A DNA stretch of 64,000 bases from Anoplolepis gracilipes (taxonomy: Eukaryota > Arthropoda > Insecta > Hymenoptera > Formicidae): positions 444,501 through 508,500 of the forward strand of contig NC_132984.1 in NCBI RefSeq assembly GCF_047496725.1, given 5' to 3'. Positions 37,334 to 49,400 of this stretch are shown here, one piece after another. Positions within the stretch are counted from its first letter, which is position 1; each line of letters begins with the position of its first letter. The position numbers and the translations under genes were made by a program. Under the pieces are notes generated by a model, which made no database searches, had not been told where the DNA came from, and saw nothing but the letters and a program-made list of their open reading frames with translations.

Positions 37334-39906
37334 ATGGCCAGTCCACGGACACGACGAGTGCTGAGTGAATTGAAACTGAGGGATGAGAATAACGTAAGCT
37401 TGAAAATGGAGTAAAACATTAATAAAATACTCTTTTCATTGAATAAAAATTAAATAATTGACAGTTTAAAAATGTTACAGTCGGTTAATTATAGATATTT
37501 TAAATTAAATTTTGGTTGATTCTTATTTAAATGTAATTTTTATCTCTATACTTCATATTTCTCTATTTTTGTTATTAATATTTATTAATATGTTTATAAG
37601 TAATTGACTTTGTAATATGTAACTTGAAAGATTTATATAAACCTGTATATTTATTTTGCAGAAATGCTTTGAATGCGAGAGCCACAATCCACAATGGGTA
37701 TCTGTGACATATGGGATCTGGATATGTCTGGAGTGTTCAGGCAAGCACCGTGGTTTAGGTGTACACTTGTCCTTCGTCCGTTCTGTCTCTATGGATAAAT
37801 GGAAGGATGTAGAATTAGAGAAAATGAAAGTCGGTGGTAATAGAAATGCTCGAGAATTCTTCGAGAGTCAACCTGACTGGGATGAGTTTATGTCCATCTC
37901 ACAGCGTTACAACACAAAAGCTGCAGCATTGTATAGAGACAAGGTGAGATAGTTTGTTGAACTGCTGCTGGTTATACATGTATAATGATTAAATTAATCA
38001 TCTCTTTTATATAGTTTTTATCATATTATTCTTCTCTTAAACATTTCTTTTCTTGCTCTTAGATCGCTACATTGGCACGAGGAGAATCTTGGAGCCCAAG
38101 TAGTTCAACGGCGAAGGATTTTGAGCCTTCAGTGTTCACTGAAAGCAAGCAAGAGTATTCGTATCAGAGCGATTTATCCTCTTCTTACCAAAATATGAAT
38201 TCCAACAGCCTAAAGACACAAACGGAATTTTTTTTTGCGAAAAAACAGAACGAAAACGCTAATCGTCCAGAGTAAGTTGATTTATTTCCTATATCTTGTC
38301 AGGAGCACCTCTATAGTTTTGAATCTCTCATATAAACTAAAATTTGGATTAAAGCGAATCACTAACAATACAAAAAAAAAAAAAAAAAAAAAAAAACAAA
38401 AGATTGAGAAATGAACTTGAAAACTAAAAATTTTAATTGTTCAAATTTGTTTTCAGTAACATTCCACCAAGTCAAGGTGGCAAGTACGGTGGCTTTGGTT
38501 ATCAAATGGATCCACCACCCAAAAGTTCGTCTCAGGAACTATTTGACACCGCGGTTTCTTCATTAGCGACTGTATGATTTTTAATGTTTATTGAACTTTT
38601 GTAATGTATAGTTGACAAAACAATCGGACTGTTACATCTTAATTTTGCAGGGTTGGTCAATGTTTTCTTCTTCAGCATCAAAAATAGCGAGCAAAGCTAC
38701 CGAAAATGCTATCAAGATCGGAGGACTCGCGACGCAAAAGGCAAGTGTTAAGGATATCAGAAAGAGTCTTGAAAATCTAAATTAAATTAAGAATGAAAAA
38801 TTTAATAATATTGAATATATGATATTACAGATATTCTATTAAAATTACACTAATTACTTAATTTTAACTGAACATAATTTAAATAACATTGACTATAACT
38901 TGCTGTTGCATTTATACACATTACTTTCATATGTACAATATATCTTTATACTTTTTTCATTATTACAAGCTTATGCAGAGTGAACTTACTTGATACTATA
39001 AACACATTAATACTCATTATTTTTGTAGGTTTATTTTTAATCATTTCTGTCTTACATCAGATTTAATTAAGTTTAATATTTTAAAAAACACACTTTTGTT
39101 TATTCCATGTTTCTTTTTTCTTTTCGTATTACGCTATTAGGTTCGAGACGGCACATTATTAGAGGACGTCGGAAACCAGGTTAATCATTTAGTTACAAAG
39201 GTACAAACATTTTTATTTGCTTTTTCTTTTGTTACTATCATTTGATTTTGTAAAGACTAGATTGTGTACTATATATACTTAAAGTTAATTATAAGAATCG
39301 AATCTGTGAACAAATATTAAAAATGTAAGAAATATAAAAGAAAGTAATGTGTAGGTAGGGGACATAACTAGACGAGGAGGATGGGGTGACATAGCCGGGA
39401 CCAATTCAGCCGAACAACAAAAACAGTACGATTCTACAGATCTATATCAATGTTCATCTAATTGTCCTAATGCGTATCAAAATAGCGATTCGATGCAATC
39501 ATCAAATCGCTCCAACGAAAAATCATCTCTTGTGAAAAGCTCCAGTTCAAAGTAAGTTACTTTTAAATTTCTAATAAGAAAATAAAAGTATAGTATTTCT
39601 CATTAATTAATAAATATTGGATATTACGTTTTTGCTTATTAATACATTGGAATTTTATAAAAATTCACTCTTTGCTTAATTTATTTTAGAAGTAATATTT
39701 CTACTGGAGGTTTCTCCAATATATCAAATTGCGATTGGGAGTGGAACAATGACACAAAGCAAACAAGTAAGACAGTAACATCAAAGAGACAGTCAAAAGC
39801 AGAAAAAAAGGAAGAATCGCTGATCAGTTTTGAAACAGACAATAAAGCACAACAAAACTGGAATTCTAAAGCGGAAGACGATGCTTGGGAAATACTAAAC
39901 AATTAA
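37334..39906 (+). CDS. ArfGAP1: ADP-ribosylation factor GTPase-activating protein 1
   Basis: Exons 37334-37393, 37662-37943, 38063-38271, 38457-38571, 38651-38740, 39141-39200, 39355-39551 and 39690-39906 encode 409 aa. The N-terminal ArfGAP domain has the C-x2-C-x16-C-x2-C zinc finger (CFECESHNPQWVSVTYGIWI, then CLEC) and the arginine finger in SGKHRGLGVHLSFVRS. It stimulates GTP hydrolysis on Arf1 at the Golgi, promoting COPI coat release. ALPS-like lipid-packing segments follow at LFDTAVSSLATGWSMFSSSA and beyond, so curvature sensing is likely retained. The intron after 38740 needs a GC donor (CAAAAG/gcaagt) to keep phase 0 into VRDGTLLEDVGNQV. AATAAA at 40484-40489 is the likely poly(A) signal. 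Confidence 0.95.
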
Positions 39907-40631
39907 TTAAACGAATATAATCAGCGCGAATTAGAGAAAATTATCAATACATATTAATTTTGACGAATTAAAGAGAAAAGACAGATACATATTTCTTACG
40001 AAACAACCCATTCTCCCCATACTGACATAATCGTGTCATATAATCATTTTTGTTTAATAATTTCGAAATCCGATAAGTCGCATTAAATAAATATTAACGT
40101 GTATATATCTAATAACGTTTCAAAATTAAAACAAATAATTTCCTATTTCTTAAGTTTTACAATTCTTTTTTGGAATTTTAAATCTTCTAAAGTCTAACAA
40201 TCTTAAACTAAAGAAACTTGAAAATTATTAAGTCAAATTAATTAAAATCACTTGTAGTTCTAGGAATAATTCTTTGCTGCTTTTCTCTGCAGTATTTCTG
40301 AAAGAATTTATAAAGATTAATTTTTGACAGCTTCTCTTAATCCTAAGATTGATCCTTAGATACTTGAGCATTTAGAAATAAAACAAATACACATTTGAAG
40401 TCTCCTGAAAGACTTTTGCATTATTAATTGTATCATGAACAATATATGTATATTGTACATGTTGATTTTAAAATTACAATATAAATAAAGTTTTATAAAG
40501 CATTTTCTCTATTTTGTATATTTGATATAAATATATAACGTTAATTGAAAAATAAATGCAGTGTTACTGTGTATAGAAAATTGCAATGAGAGAAGTATCT
40601 AAGGATTGATATAAAGAAATCAAAGCAAAAA
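39907..40631. other. Convergent 3' region, ArfGAP1 and unknown gene
   Basis: Untranslated sequence with no exon. AATAAA at 40484-40489 on the plus strand fits ArfGAP1. Nothing else stands out. Confidence 0.6.
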
Positions 40632-41443
40632 CTAACTCTTTCCCGAATATGTTCTCCTGCTTTCAGGTCTGCTGTAAATATGTACATTTTTTAGATACTT
40701 AAGAAGCTCTGACTGCATGCTTGGCCACACTTCGTCTATTAACTCGGACAATACTTTGTGTAAAATTTTTGCAGAATTATGTGATAGACATGGTGGAGTT
40801 TGATTTGTTGTCATCTTGTAAAGAAAAAGATATATCTCCCTGCAAAAAGATGTTCTATCAATTATCGACGAACAGTTAATAATTTTATGGGTTTAAAAAA
40901 TTCAAATATATATATATATATATATATTGTAAAAATCTACAAAACAAATTATATATATATATGATGTTAAATATATCAAACATTATAAAATTGACACAAC
41001 AGAGAATTAAAAATATTAAAATATATAAGAAAAAAATATGTATTTGTGAAGAGAAATTTAAAATATCTTTTCTATATACCATACCTAAAGTTATAGTCTT
41101 CATCTCTTTCTTCAGATAATGGATGATGCTCATATAATGCGATAAGTAATAATGCCAAAGGTATAGTATAATCATCTTTGCTAAATATATCACTGTTCAA
41201 CCAATCAATTATTGAAGGCTTGTTGCTAAAAGTAAGTTTTGCCTGTTCAAATGCTGACTGTATCGCAGCATGGCGCTCCTCATCAGACATAGCTGGCAAT
41301 ACAGTAGAAGGAATATCTGAATATCCATACTTGAAAAAAGCATTTAATAACGTAATCATGTCGTTTCTTCTATTCAATAGAGACTCGTCTTTTTCATCTA
41401 TTTTTATGACTTTCTTGGGACCTCTTCTTAATTTGCGGCGCAT
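40632..41443 (-). CDS. Unrecognised conserved-looking protein, 188 aa
   Basis: Two exons, 41443-41085 and 40839-40632, join in phase (TTT AG / G) and give 188 aa. The start at 41443 is chosen because a good acceptor (ctttcag) lies about 40 nt upstream and the chain begins with a basic segment (MRRKLRRGPKKVIK). The body is helical and acidic-hydrophobic: ITLLNAFFKYGYSDIPS, SIIDWLNSDIF, IPLALLLIALYEHHPL, then KILHKVLSELIDEVWPSM. There are no cysteine clusters, signal peptide, membrane helices or nucleotide-binding motifs. The codon structure, matching phases and balanced composition argue for a real gene. I do not recognise the family, and no function is proposed. The gene is convergent with ArfGAP1 and divergent from MZT1. 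Confidence 0.72.
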
Positions 41444-43076
41444 CTTCAGTTTAATGCTTGTGAACAATTGTTGGTGAAATACTGAAAGAATACAAGTAGC
41501 GTAAGCACTTGAAATTTCGAGTAAAAGAATTTTCTGATATCTCAAGAAAATAATAAAAAATAAGTTGCTAAATTAATTATTAATAATAATATAAATAAAT
41601 TATTAATAATAATGGTAGACAATTTATGTTTCTCGTTGGCCAGTCGATTAGATACATTAGATTAACATTCTTTCGAGAAATGATACCTGTGTAACAATTA
41701 TGTTGAAATTAATTTTTTCATGCAAAACTAATATTCGTCGTGCACCACGAAACGTTTATTCCATGCTATCTATAAAACAACTTTACAGATTGTTGTCAAT
41801 GTTTCAAAACTTGAATGTAAATACATACATATACATAGATAGGGATAGATTAGATTCTGCAACAATAAATATACATTAACACACATACAGTATAAAACTG
41901 CTGTGTAAAAATGTACTGTGTAAATCCACACACACACACATACCACACAAATCACATGGATAACAATAAGTCACTTTTTTCGCACCACTTTTTATACGTC
42001 AAACACGATGACGGTGTCGATAAAGTTCTCAGTTAAATTATAAAAAGATCCTTCTTGCTTTACTTATTTTATTTACTTTTTAATGTCAATATTTTATAAA
42101 AATTATTTAACATTTTACAGGAATTATATTTACATTTACGTCGTGTTAAGGGCCGTCTACAATAGATGTTGTAAGTCATTGTCCGCAAGAAATTAACCAA
42201 TCACAGTTGACCTTAGAGAAGAATATCGAATATCATTGGTTAATTTCTTATGGCTTACGACTTACAACACCTATTGTAAACGGTCCTTTACAGGTTGCGT
42301 TCTAAAACCAACCGACACAACCAGCTTCTTCAAGTATTGACCAATCAGAACAAGAGAAATCATTGCCTCTTTTCTGATTGGTCAATCAAATAAGTCGAAG
42401 TATCTATCACGCCATTATTTATGTTTACAAGCTTCCCGGGACTTGACAATCCTCTTTTTGCGACGAATGCTTGTGATATTGTGTCATAAAACTGTCTAAC
42501 GTCGACGAGTGAGTATTTAATTCGTGAGAAAAAGTAGTAACGAATTTATTATTGTATTTAAATATTTCTAAATCTAGAAAAACTTGGTTAATTAAAAATC
42601 TAACCTGTTTTTCTCTTTATTGTTAAACTGTCTTTTCTCATCTACTGTAGAGACAGTAATGTACTGAATTTTAATTAAATCACAATTATTTTAGTTTTCT
42701 CTCAAATTAATATAAAATAGTTTGCACATTGATTTTATATCCAGATGCTTTTTATTTTTTGACAGATATTAACTGTTGTCTTAAAATTATTTAAAATAGA
42801 AAAGAGAGTGCAGAGAGAGAAAAAAAAGAGATTTAAAAAGTGTATTTAATTTTCTATAAAATGTATTTGGAAATTGGACACTGACAAATTAAAAAAAATT
42901 ATATATATATATATATATACACACACTAATATTTAATTATACATAATTTATATACATACTAAGACCTGTTTATATAATAAAATTTTTCTTCTCCAAACGA
43001 ATTCAAATGAAATAAACGTTTTTTATGCAACACGAGTGTTTCATCTATTTTCAGAAAGGAACGGAAGCGAGCCAGC
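41444..43076. other. Divergent intergenic region with MZT1 5' UTR exon
   Basis: No coding exon. A foldback element lies at 42149-42290, followed by an imperfect inverted repeat around 42332-42403 containing GACCAATCAG/CTGATTGGTC. A probable untranslated MZT1 exon ends at the donor CGACGA/gtgagt (42508/42509). The matching acceptor (ttttcag) is at 43053-43054. A short (CA)n tract lies at 41928-41942 and a (TA)n tract at about 42902-42918. Confidence 0.55.
42149..42290. mobile_element. GGCCGTCTACAATA-family foldback element
   Basis: The left end GGGCCGTCTACAATAGATGT is matched in reverse by ACACCTATTGTAAACGGTCC. The interior carries AACCAATCA and ATTGGTTAATTTCTTA. Relatives lie at 56139-56261 and 56543-56686. 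It is about 140 bp and non-coding. Confidence 0.8.
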
Positions 43077-43319
43077 ATGCCGGAGCCTGTGAATCACCAG
43101 GTGAATGCCGCTCGTAAAACGTTCCGAACCCTGTACCAGATTTCCAAGCTGCTGAACACGAATCTCGACGAGAATACCCTGAGTATTTGCATCAGATTGT
43201 GTGAAAATGGAGTGAATCCACATGCCCTTGCCACTGTAGTGAAGGAACTTCAGCGAGAGGTCAAAGCAATGAACGACACGCAGTTAGAGTTTGCCAGTAA
43301 GACAAGCACGACCAAGTGA
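43077..43319 (+). CDS. MZT1: Mitotic-spindle organizing protein 1 (MOZART1)
   Basis: A single coding exon of 80 aa. The chain matches MZT1: the conserved core includes LYQISKLLNTNLDENTLSIC, LCENGVNPHALATVVKEL and a terminal QREVKAMN. MZT1 is a small helical subunit that binds the N-termini of gamma-tubulin complex proteins and helps activate the gamma-tubulin ring complex at microtubule-organising centres. The length is typical of the family. An acceptor (ttttcag, 43053-43054) 22 nt upstream shows that the 5' UTR is spliced from an exon ending at 42508. AATAAA is at 43382-43387. Confidence 0.95.
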   Translation: MPEPVNHQVNAARKTFRTLYQISKLLNTNLDENTLSICIRLCENGVNPHALATVVKELQREVKAMNDTQLEFASKTSTTK

Positions 43320-43381
43320 ACCCAAACAAATGACACTTGTTGCCCTTTCACTCATTCTACAGAGCTTATCTTATGTTGTTC

Positions 43382-43387
43382 AATAAA
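43382..43387 (+). terminator. Poly(A) signal of MZT1
   Basis: AATAAA, 63 nt after the stop codon, followed by T/GT-rich sequence. Confidence 0.7.
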
Positions 43388-43581
43388 TGTTTTTAAATAT
43401 ATGTGATGTATAAGTTGTTTTATTAATTATATGCATCGATAAATTTACATATGTTGCTTAATACTTATCAAAAACAATTTGTTTACTCATAAGTATTGAA
43501 AATATATTTCGAAAAAAATATTTTTATCAAAGGTTATTTTAAAATCAGAAAATATTTGAAAAATGTAGGAATGCATCAAGA

Positions 43582-44711
43582 TTACAACTCAGAATTCTGT
43601 TTTCTACTTTGCTTTCTTATCGACTCGTCGGCTGTTTTCTGGAAGGAATTAAGCTCGTTGTATTTCTTATAAAAATTTTTAAAGACAGACTTATCAACAT
43701 GTAACATTACCTGTTGTTGCTCGTTACTATAATATGTCTGTCCTTCAAGGGTGAGATGAGACAATTCGGGCTGCTTCAGCAAGTAATTTTTAGCATCAAC
43801 AGCTTGAGATCCTTCGCGGAACATATATATCGAACGTTTTACATCGATTGGATATCTGCACATAATCACATATTGAATCATTTCATTATTCATATTGCTG
43901 AATATTTGTTTTTTGAGTATCGAATTAAGTGAAATTTATTTAATTATAATATTCATGTTTATGGAATTATATTATTTGTTCCTATAAATATATAAGAATT
44001 ATTAAAAAACATGATTTAAAAAGTTCTTTAATGAAGAGTAGATAAATTTTTTTACAATATCTTGTGCATGGAATATAAAAATATAATAATATATATAAAA
44101 TATAAAAAAAATATATATAAAAATACCTCTCTGAAATAATATGATTGTTCTGCAAACTGGTCTGCCAAATACGCATTATAATTTCAGCTTGTTCTTCTGA
44201 AATTTCTGGCTTAAGATCCACAAACATCATAACACCTTTCCCTTTCTTTGTCATTCTCAGCAAATTATCTGGATCCAAAGTATCTATCTACACTTTGGAA
44301 TATTTTATGCATAAATGTAAAAAACTAATAAATTCATGCATATTTAAGAAATTAAATTAACAGTCATAAATCTTTACATGTAAACATAGTAAAACAATCT
44401 ATTACCTTGGATATATCTATCTTTGGACTGGGTCGCAAATGTTCTGGTAATTCATCCGGTTCGAGAGGTTCATCATTTTCCTGAAATATTAGCTTAATTA
44501 AAATATCTGTTCAAATTTGTTTGTCTTTCTAATGAAACAATACAATAATCAACCGTACTTCCCACTGATCCAGCAAATGCTCCAGATCAGCGTCCGTCAT
44601 GTCTCTTATATCCTTGTCGCGCCATGATTTCTTCTTTTGTTGCGTTTCAGCGATTGACGATGTCAATATTATAACTAAGAGTACAGATAGAGATAGAACA
44701 ATCTTTTCCAT
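43582..44711 (-). CDS. boca: LDLR-family chaperone boca/MESD
   Basis: Exons 44711-44559, 44480-44406, 44287-44127 and 43855-43582 encode 220 aa. This is the ER chaperone that folds beta-propeller/EGF modules of LDL-receptor family proteins, including the Wnt co-receptor. A signal peptide (MEKIVLSLSVLLVIILTSSI) precedes WRDKDIRDMTDADLEHLLDQ, the characteristic first helix. It is followed by KKGKGVMMFVDL, the core MESD fold ending in YPIDVKRSIYMFREGSQA, and a basic tail. The in-frame ATG four codons upstream (44723) is less likely because it precedes the signal peptide. The last four residues are NSEL rather than a canonical KDEL-type retrieval signal. The gene is convergent with MZT1. Confidence 0.94.
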
Positions 44712-46223
44712 TTTATCATGCAAGAAGAGGATTACGTATCTGTCAGGAATAACTTATTACGAACATTCCAAGTATAATGCTGAAAATTCAAACAAGAACA
44801 GCTCGAATTAACAACAACAATCACAATTGTTTGAATTAAATAATAATAAACTCTTTCAATGATTCACAAGTTCAAATGTCTTGAGGTTATGCTCGTATCT
44901 TCGCTGGTTTTATTACATTTTTTTCTCGATATGGTTTATAAAAAATTAATAAGTGTAAGAAAATTGAAAAATTTCCTACTTTAACAATCAAAAAGAGGCG
45001 ACAAAAATATTTTTCGTTTAAATGTCAGAAACTTATTACCGTGTAAGTTGATACCGTAGCTATATCGCACTGTTGATCACTCCGTTTATAAAGTAATTCG
45101 AATATGTAGTTTGAATTGAAATCAAAAAGATTTCTTTGTTTTGATTGATCAATCGAGCGTGATTTGATGCATCTAAAATTGATTAAATCAAACAAAGAAA
45201 TCTTTGACCTCTTGTTTTGATCGATCGGTCAAACAACTCTAAGCATTTCCGATCAATAGATGGACATTTTTCTCGATATCATTTCATCTCAATTCTCAAT
45301 ATATTTCACTCTAACCTATAGAAATTAGCCAAGACTTGACAAACCAATCAAAAGTGGCTATCTCTTGGCCAGATTCTTATTCCAGGGTCTCTAGTCAAAA
45401 GTAACTTGCGTCACCTTCCTATCTGATTTTTCATTGGTCAATGACTTCTATTTCTCTCTCTCTCTCTCTCTGTCTGTCATAGCGTTAGAAGAAGACGACT
45501 TCTAATGTCAGCCTGGCGCATTGAAAATTGAAGGACCAATCAGAAGAAAGGGAGCTGAAATTTCTTTCATCCGATTGGTCAAATTTCAATCTTACGTAAT
45601 CTGATTCAGTCTGGTGCTTTTTTATACCGTTCAGTTGGTAGAAATTATTGTTTTTTTTTTTTTTTTTTTTTTTTTCCTTTTTCTTTGCGTCCTGACAACA
45701 CTGAAATTATTTATTGTTCTCGCGACCACAAGCGGTTTCCGCTCATGTATAATGCTCTTGCTACACCAATGAGTGTTATGTTGTTCGATATTGCGAACCC
45801 TGTGAAGCTCTTATGTCGCGACATACTGCTCTTCTCGTAGAGAAACGAAGCGCGTATTTACGTGAGCAAGTATGCATCCGTTTATCACACTCTTCCTCGC
45901 GTATCTGATTACGCTCTCTGGATAAACATAACCTTAAAATCAACATTTACGCAACGTATTCAAGTTACAAGGAGAGATGTAATTAGAAATTTATCGGTCT
46001 GCTCGGAACAAGATAACAATAAGTAGAAACCTAAAGTCATTCTCTCCGATAATTCGAACCACTTGTAGTTTAACAGGAACTGTTGATTATTATGATTTTA
46101 ATGACGTTATTTTCGCATTAACAAACGCATCATCGCCTGTAAGAGCAATTAAAACATTGATCATGTTTTTTTTTTTTTTTTATAAATAAAATGTACATAT
46201 ATATATATAATTTAATTTAACAA

Positions 46224-46281
<58 letters not shown>

Positions 46282-46471
46282 ATGTTTTGATAAATTTTAA
46301 TATAAAAATTTATTTTAAATTATATATATATATATAAATATATAATATTGAATACATTATATTTTATATAAAATGTAATATATTTTATGTATACTTTTGT
46401 ATTTGTATGTCTACAGATATTTACTATGATTATATTAACAGTGATAATGTTTCATTGAATTATTCTAAAAA
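44712..46471. other. Divergent intergenic region, boca and zinc-finger gene
   Basis: No coding exon. It contains a hairpin at 45127-45205, a (CT)n tract (about 45453-45471), CCAAT-type motifs (GACCAATCAG near 45534 and its inverse ATTGGTC near 45574), a poly-T run (45650-45675) and (TA)n tracts near 46195-46275. Promoters for both flanking genes should lie here. The 45700-46150 stretch is less AT-rich and is the best candidate for the zinc-finger gene. Confidence 0.45.
45127..45205. repeat. 79-nt imperfect hairpin
   Basis: AAAGATTTCTTTGTTTTGAT at the left pairs with ATCAAACAAAGAAATCTTT at the right, with about 26 paired bases and a loop of about 24 nt. The size resembles a microRNA precursor, but it could equally be a small foldback element. 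Confidence 0.7.
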
Positions 46472-49400
46472 ATGTCATTTACCAGTGGGTTACATGCTTA
46501 CGAAGAATATATATCTGATGGGACAATTGCAACAATCAGCTTTCAAGATAAAAAATTAGAACAATGCGCAGCGAAGAAAGATGGTATTGAGGAGAGTCTG
46601 GTAAAAAATTCAGTTTTACCAATGATGGTACTTCTAGATCAATATTTCTAAAATTCTTATATTTTGTAGATTGTAGGTGAAGAGATAGTTGTAGATACAA
46701 ATGGATATTTACCAAACAAAATTGGTAGCAAGACGGATACGACTATGTATTTTGAAGAGAATCTGGAAACCTATGACAAAACAGTTTTAGATTACAAGGA
46801 ATCTATAGTTTCTGTTCCATTGACAGAGGATTTGATGGATGAAAAATGGGATTGCGAGACAGTTGCTGAACAATCTTGGGAGGTACATATTTAGAAATTG
46901 ACTTTTTATTTATTTGCTTTTAAGCCATAAAATGGAAATTGAAATTTATTAGTTTTAACCTAATAGTAATATAATATTAATATTATAGTATTATACAGAT
47001 ATAATATTAATGGTAATATATTTATGTAACGATTAAATATAACCCATAGGAGATTGAGATGGACGAGCAAGAGAGCGACGAGGAAACGATCGCCACTTTT
47101 GTCACCGCAGCAGGGCAACAATTAGCTCTCTATGCTGTGGAAGACTCGGAAGAGATATTTGCCGTGGCTGTTTATGATGAATCTGGCGAGCCTCCGAGTA
47201 ATTTCCAATTTCTCATGAAGTAAGTAAACAGATTTAGTTAAAAAATTAATTTTTAGAAATTTAGTTTTTTTTTAGTTAGAAATATTAGTTTCTCCTCTTT
47301 TTTTATCCTTTTGTTTTCATAAATTGATTATATTGCAAAAATTACAATATAAATATACTTACAGAGCAGATGTAGAGCGACTAATAGGTGAAGGAGCCGT
47401 GCGAACGGTAAAAAAACCATCGCAGATAAAGAAACGATTAATATCTACCCAGCCACCAGTGTTTTATCACAAAGAGGATTTTGAAGAAATCAGTGAGCAA
47501 GCAAACGACAAGATTTTCACTCGTGACACGTCAATCTGTAGCAACGGAAAGAGCGTTGTGCAGGAAGGAGATTGTGGAATAGTGCACAATTATAAAACTT
47601 GCCAGGACTATAACAATTCTATCAAGATTAATTCAACGTCCACTACGTCTGATAGGATTCACATCACTGCCGATGAACAATCGAATGTCACATTATTCAT
47701 GATGAATAACAACAATTCCGAAAATATCGGTAAAAATCAATGCAAATTCTTTTATATACAAATTATTTTTATTCTACAGAAATAAGTTTACTATATTGAA
47801 TTTATTTTTATATATAGTAAATCTCTCATACCTGTGCGTGCATGTGTATAATGCATATTGTTTCTATATATAATTATAAACAAAAGGCTTCAAATATAAT
47901 AAACGAAGTATACAAAGGATTATGGAGCAAGTAAACTTACAATATAAATGAGTAGTCACATTTTAAAACTAAACGGATGTAAAATTTAAAATTGCAAATT
48001 TAAATTATGAAATTATTAAAGAAACATTAAAAACCAGATTATAAATATTTGAAGAAATTACAAGTCATAAGTAGAAATAAAATCAAATAATTTATAGAAA
48101 ATAATTTATTTTTGCGTTTTCTGTTCTTTACTTTTTTGTATTTTATGAGTATTTTGTTTTATTTCTACTTATAACTTGTAAATTTCTTTGCGTATTTATG
48201 ATTTATTTTTTGTTTCTTTAATAATCTCATAAATTTGTAACATTTTAACATATTAAATTTCGCGTTTGTTTAATTTTAAAATGTGACTTATATTTAAGTT
48301 TAAGTTTTTAAATGTGATTTTTATTTAAGTTTGCTTACTCCTTAAGCCCTTGCGTACCTTGTTTTCTATATATAAATATAAAGGTTGAAAAAATATTTTT
48401 TTAGCTGAACAAGCAGATGAGAATCACAATAATGGCGAATCCGAAAATGAACTGATGGAACGTTCGACCGTGCAATACATTCTTTTAGAGGGCGACCATC
48501 AGTCAGACTCGGAGTTGACGTTCGACGAGATTCAGACGACATTGCAAAATCTGAAGACCTTTCGCGAAAGGGCGAAAAAAGGCGATAAAAAATTTGGCAG
48601 GTTGCAAAACGACGAATCGGCAGGCTTTCCACGAGATGTTTTACACGATTCTTCGACAAGCATCGAGCCATCGAATGAAGACATGGACGAATTAGACTTG
48701 TACATGTCATCGACTAATCATGTTTCCGTCACGGAAGATGATCGACAACGGTTGATCGATACATTAACCGATTCGCCTCCATCGACGACAATGATAGCGA
48801 ATACTCCGCAACCACAACTGAAAGTCAAACGATCGCGGAAGCAACAATTGGTCTCTGTAAATCGGGATGATGGTGAGATCATCATCCAACCGGCATCGAT
48901 GTTGAGCGAGGAGGAATTAACGAACAAGAAACGCGGCAGACGGCGACGACGATTATCGACACAGATGCGCAACACCATGCCCAATACAAAGAGGATTAAA
49001 CGGTCGAAGCGACGAGAGGTGAATGCATTATATACAAATGATTAGTGAATTAAAATTATGACGTTCTCGAATCTTTCAACATATAAATTTGCAATTTTTG
49101 ATCTATTGGACTAGTATTTAATTTGTAATTTTTCTTCAATAGTTGCAAATTATTCTTCAATTATTATTGAGATTGCATCTCAATAATATTGCACATATTA
49201 TTCAAAGGTTGTAAAATTAGATATTGAATCCTCCCAAGGCACAGGAGAGTCAGAATCGAAAAAAAACAATATATTTATCGAAGAAAAATATATTTAGATA
49301 TTCAAATATCTTTAAATACACTTGAACTTTAATAGATTCTCATTTTCTAGGTGGAAGTGATCGATTTGGATGCGGAAGAGGAGGAGAAGCAGCCAAACTG

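Noticed and set aside
41770..41955. Cys/Val-rich minus-strand ORF
   Set aside because: It derives from (CA)n and AT-rich sequence; no signal of a gene.
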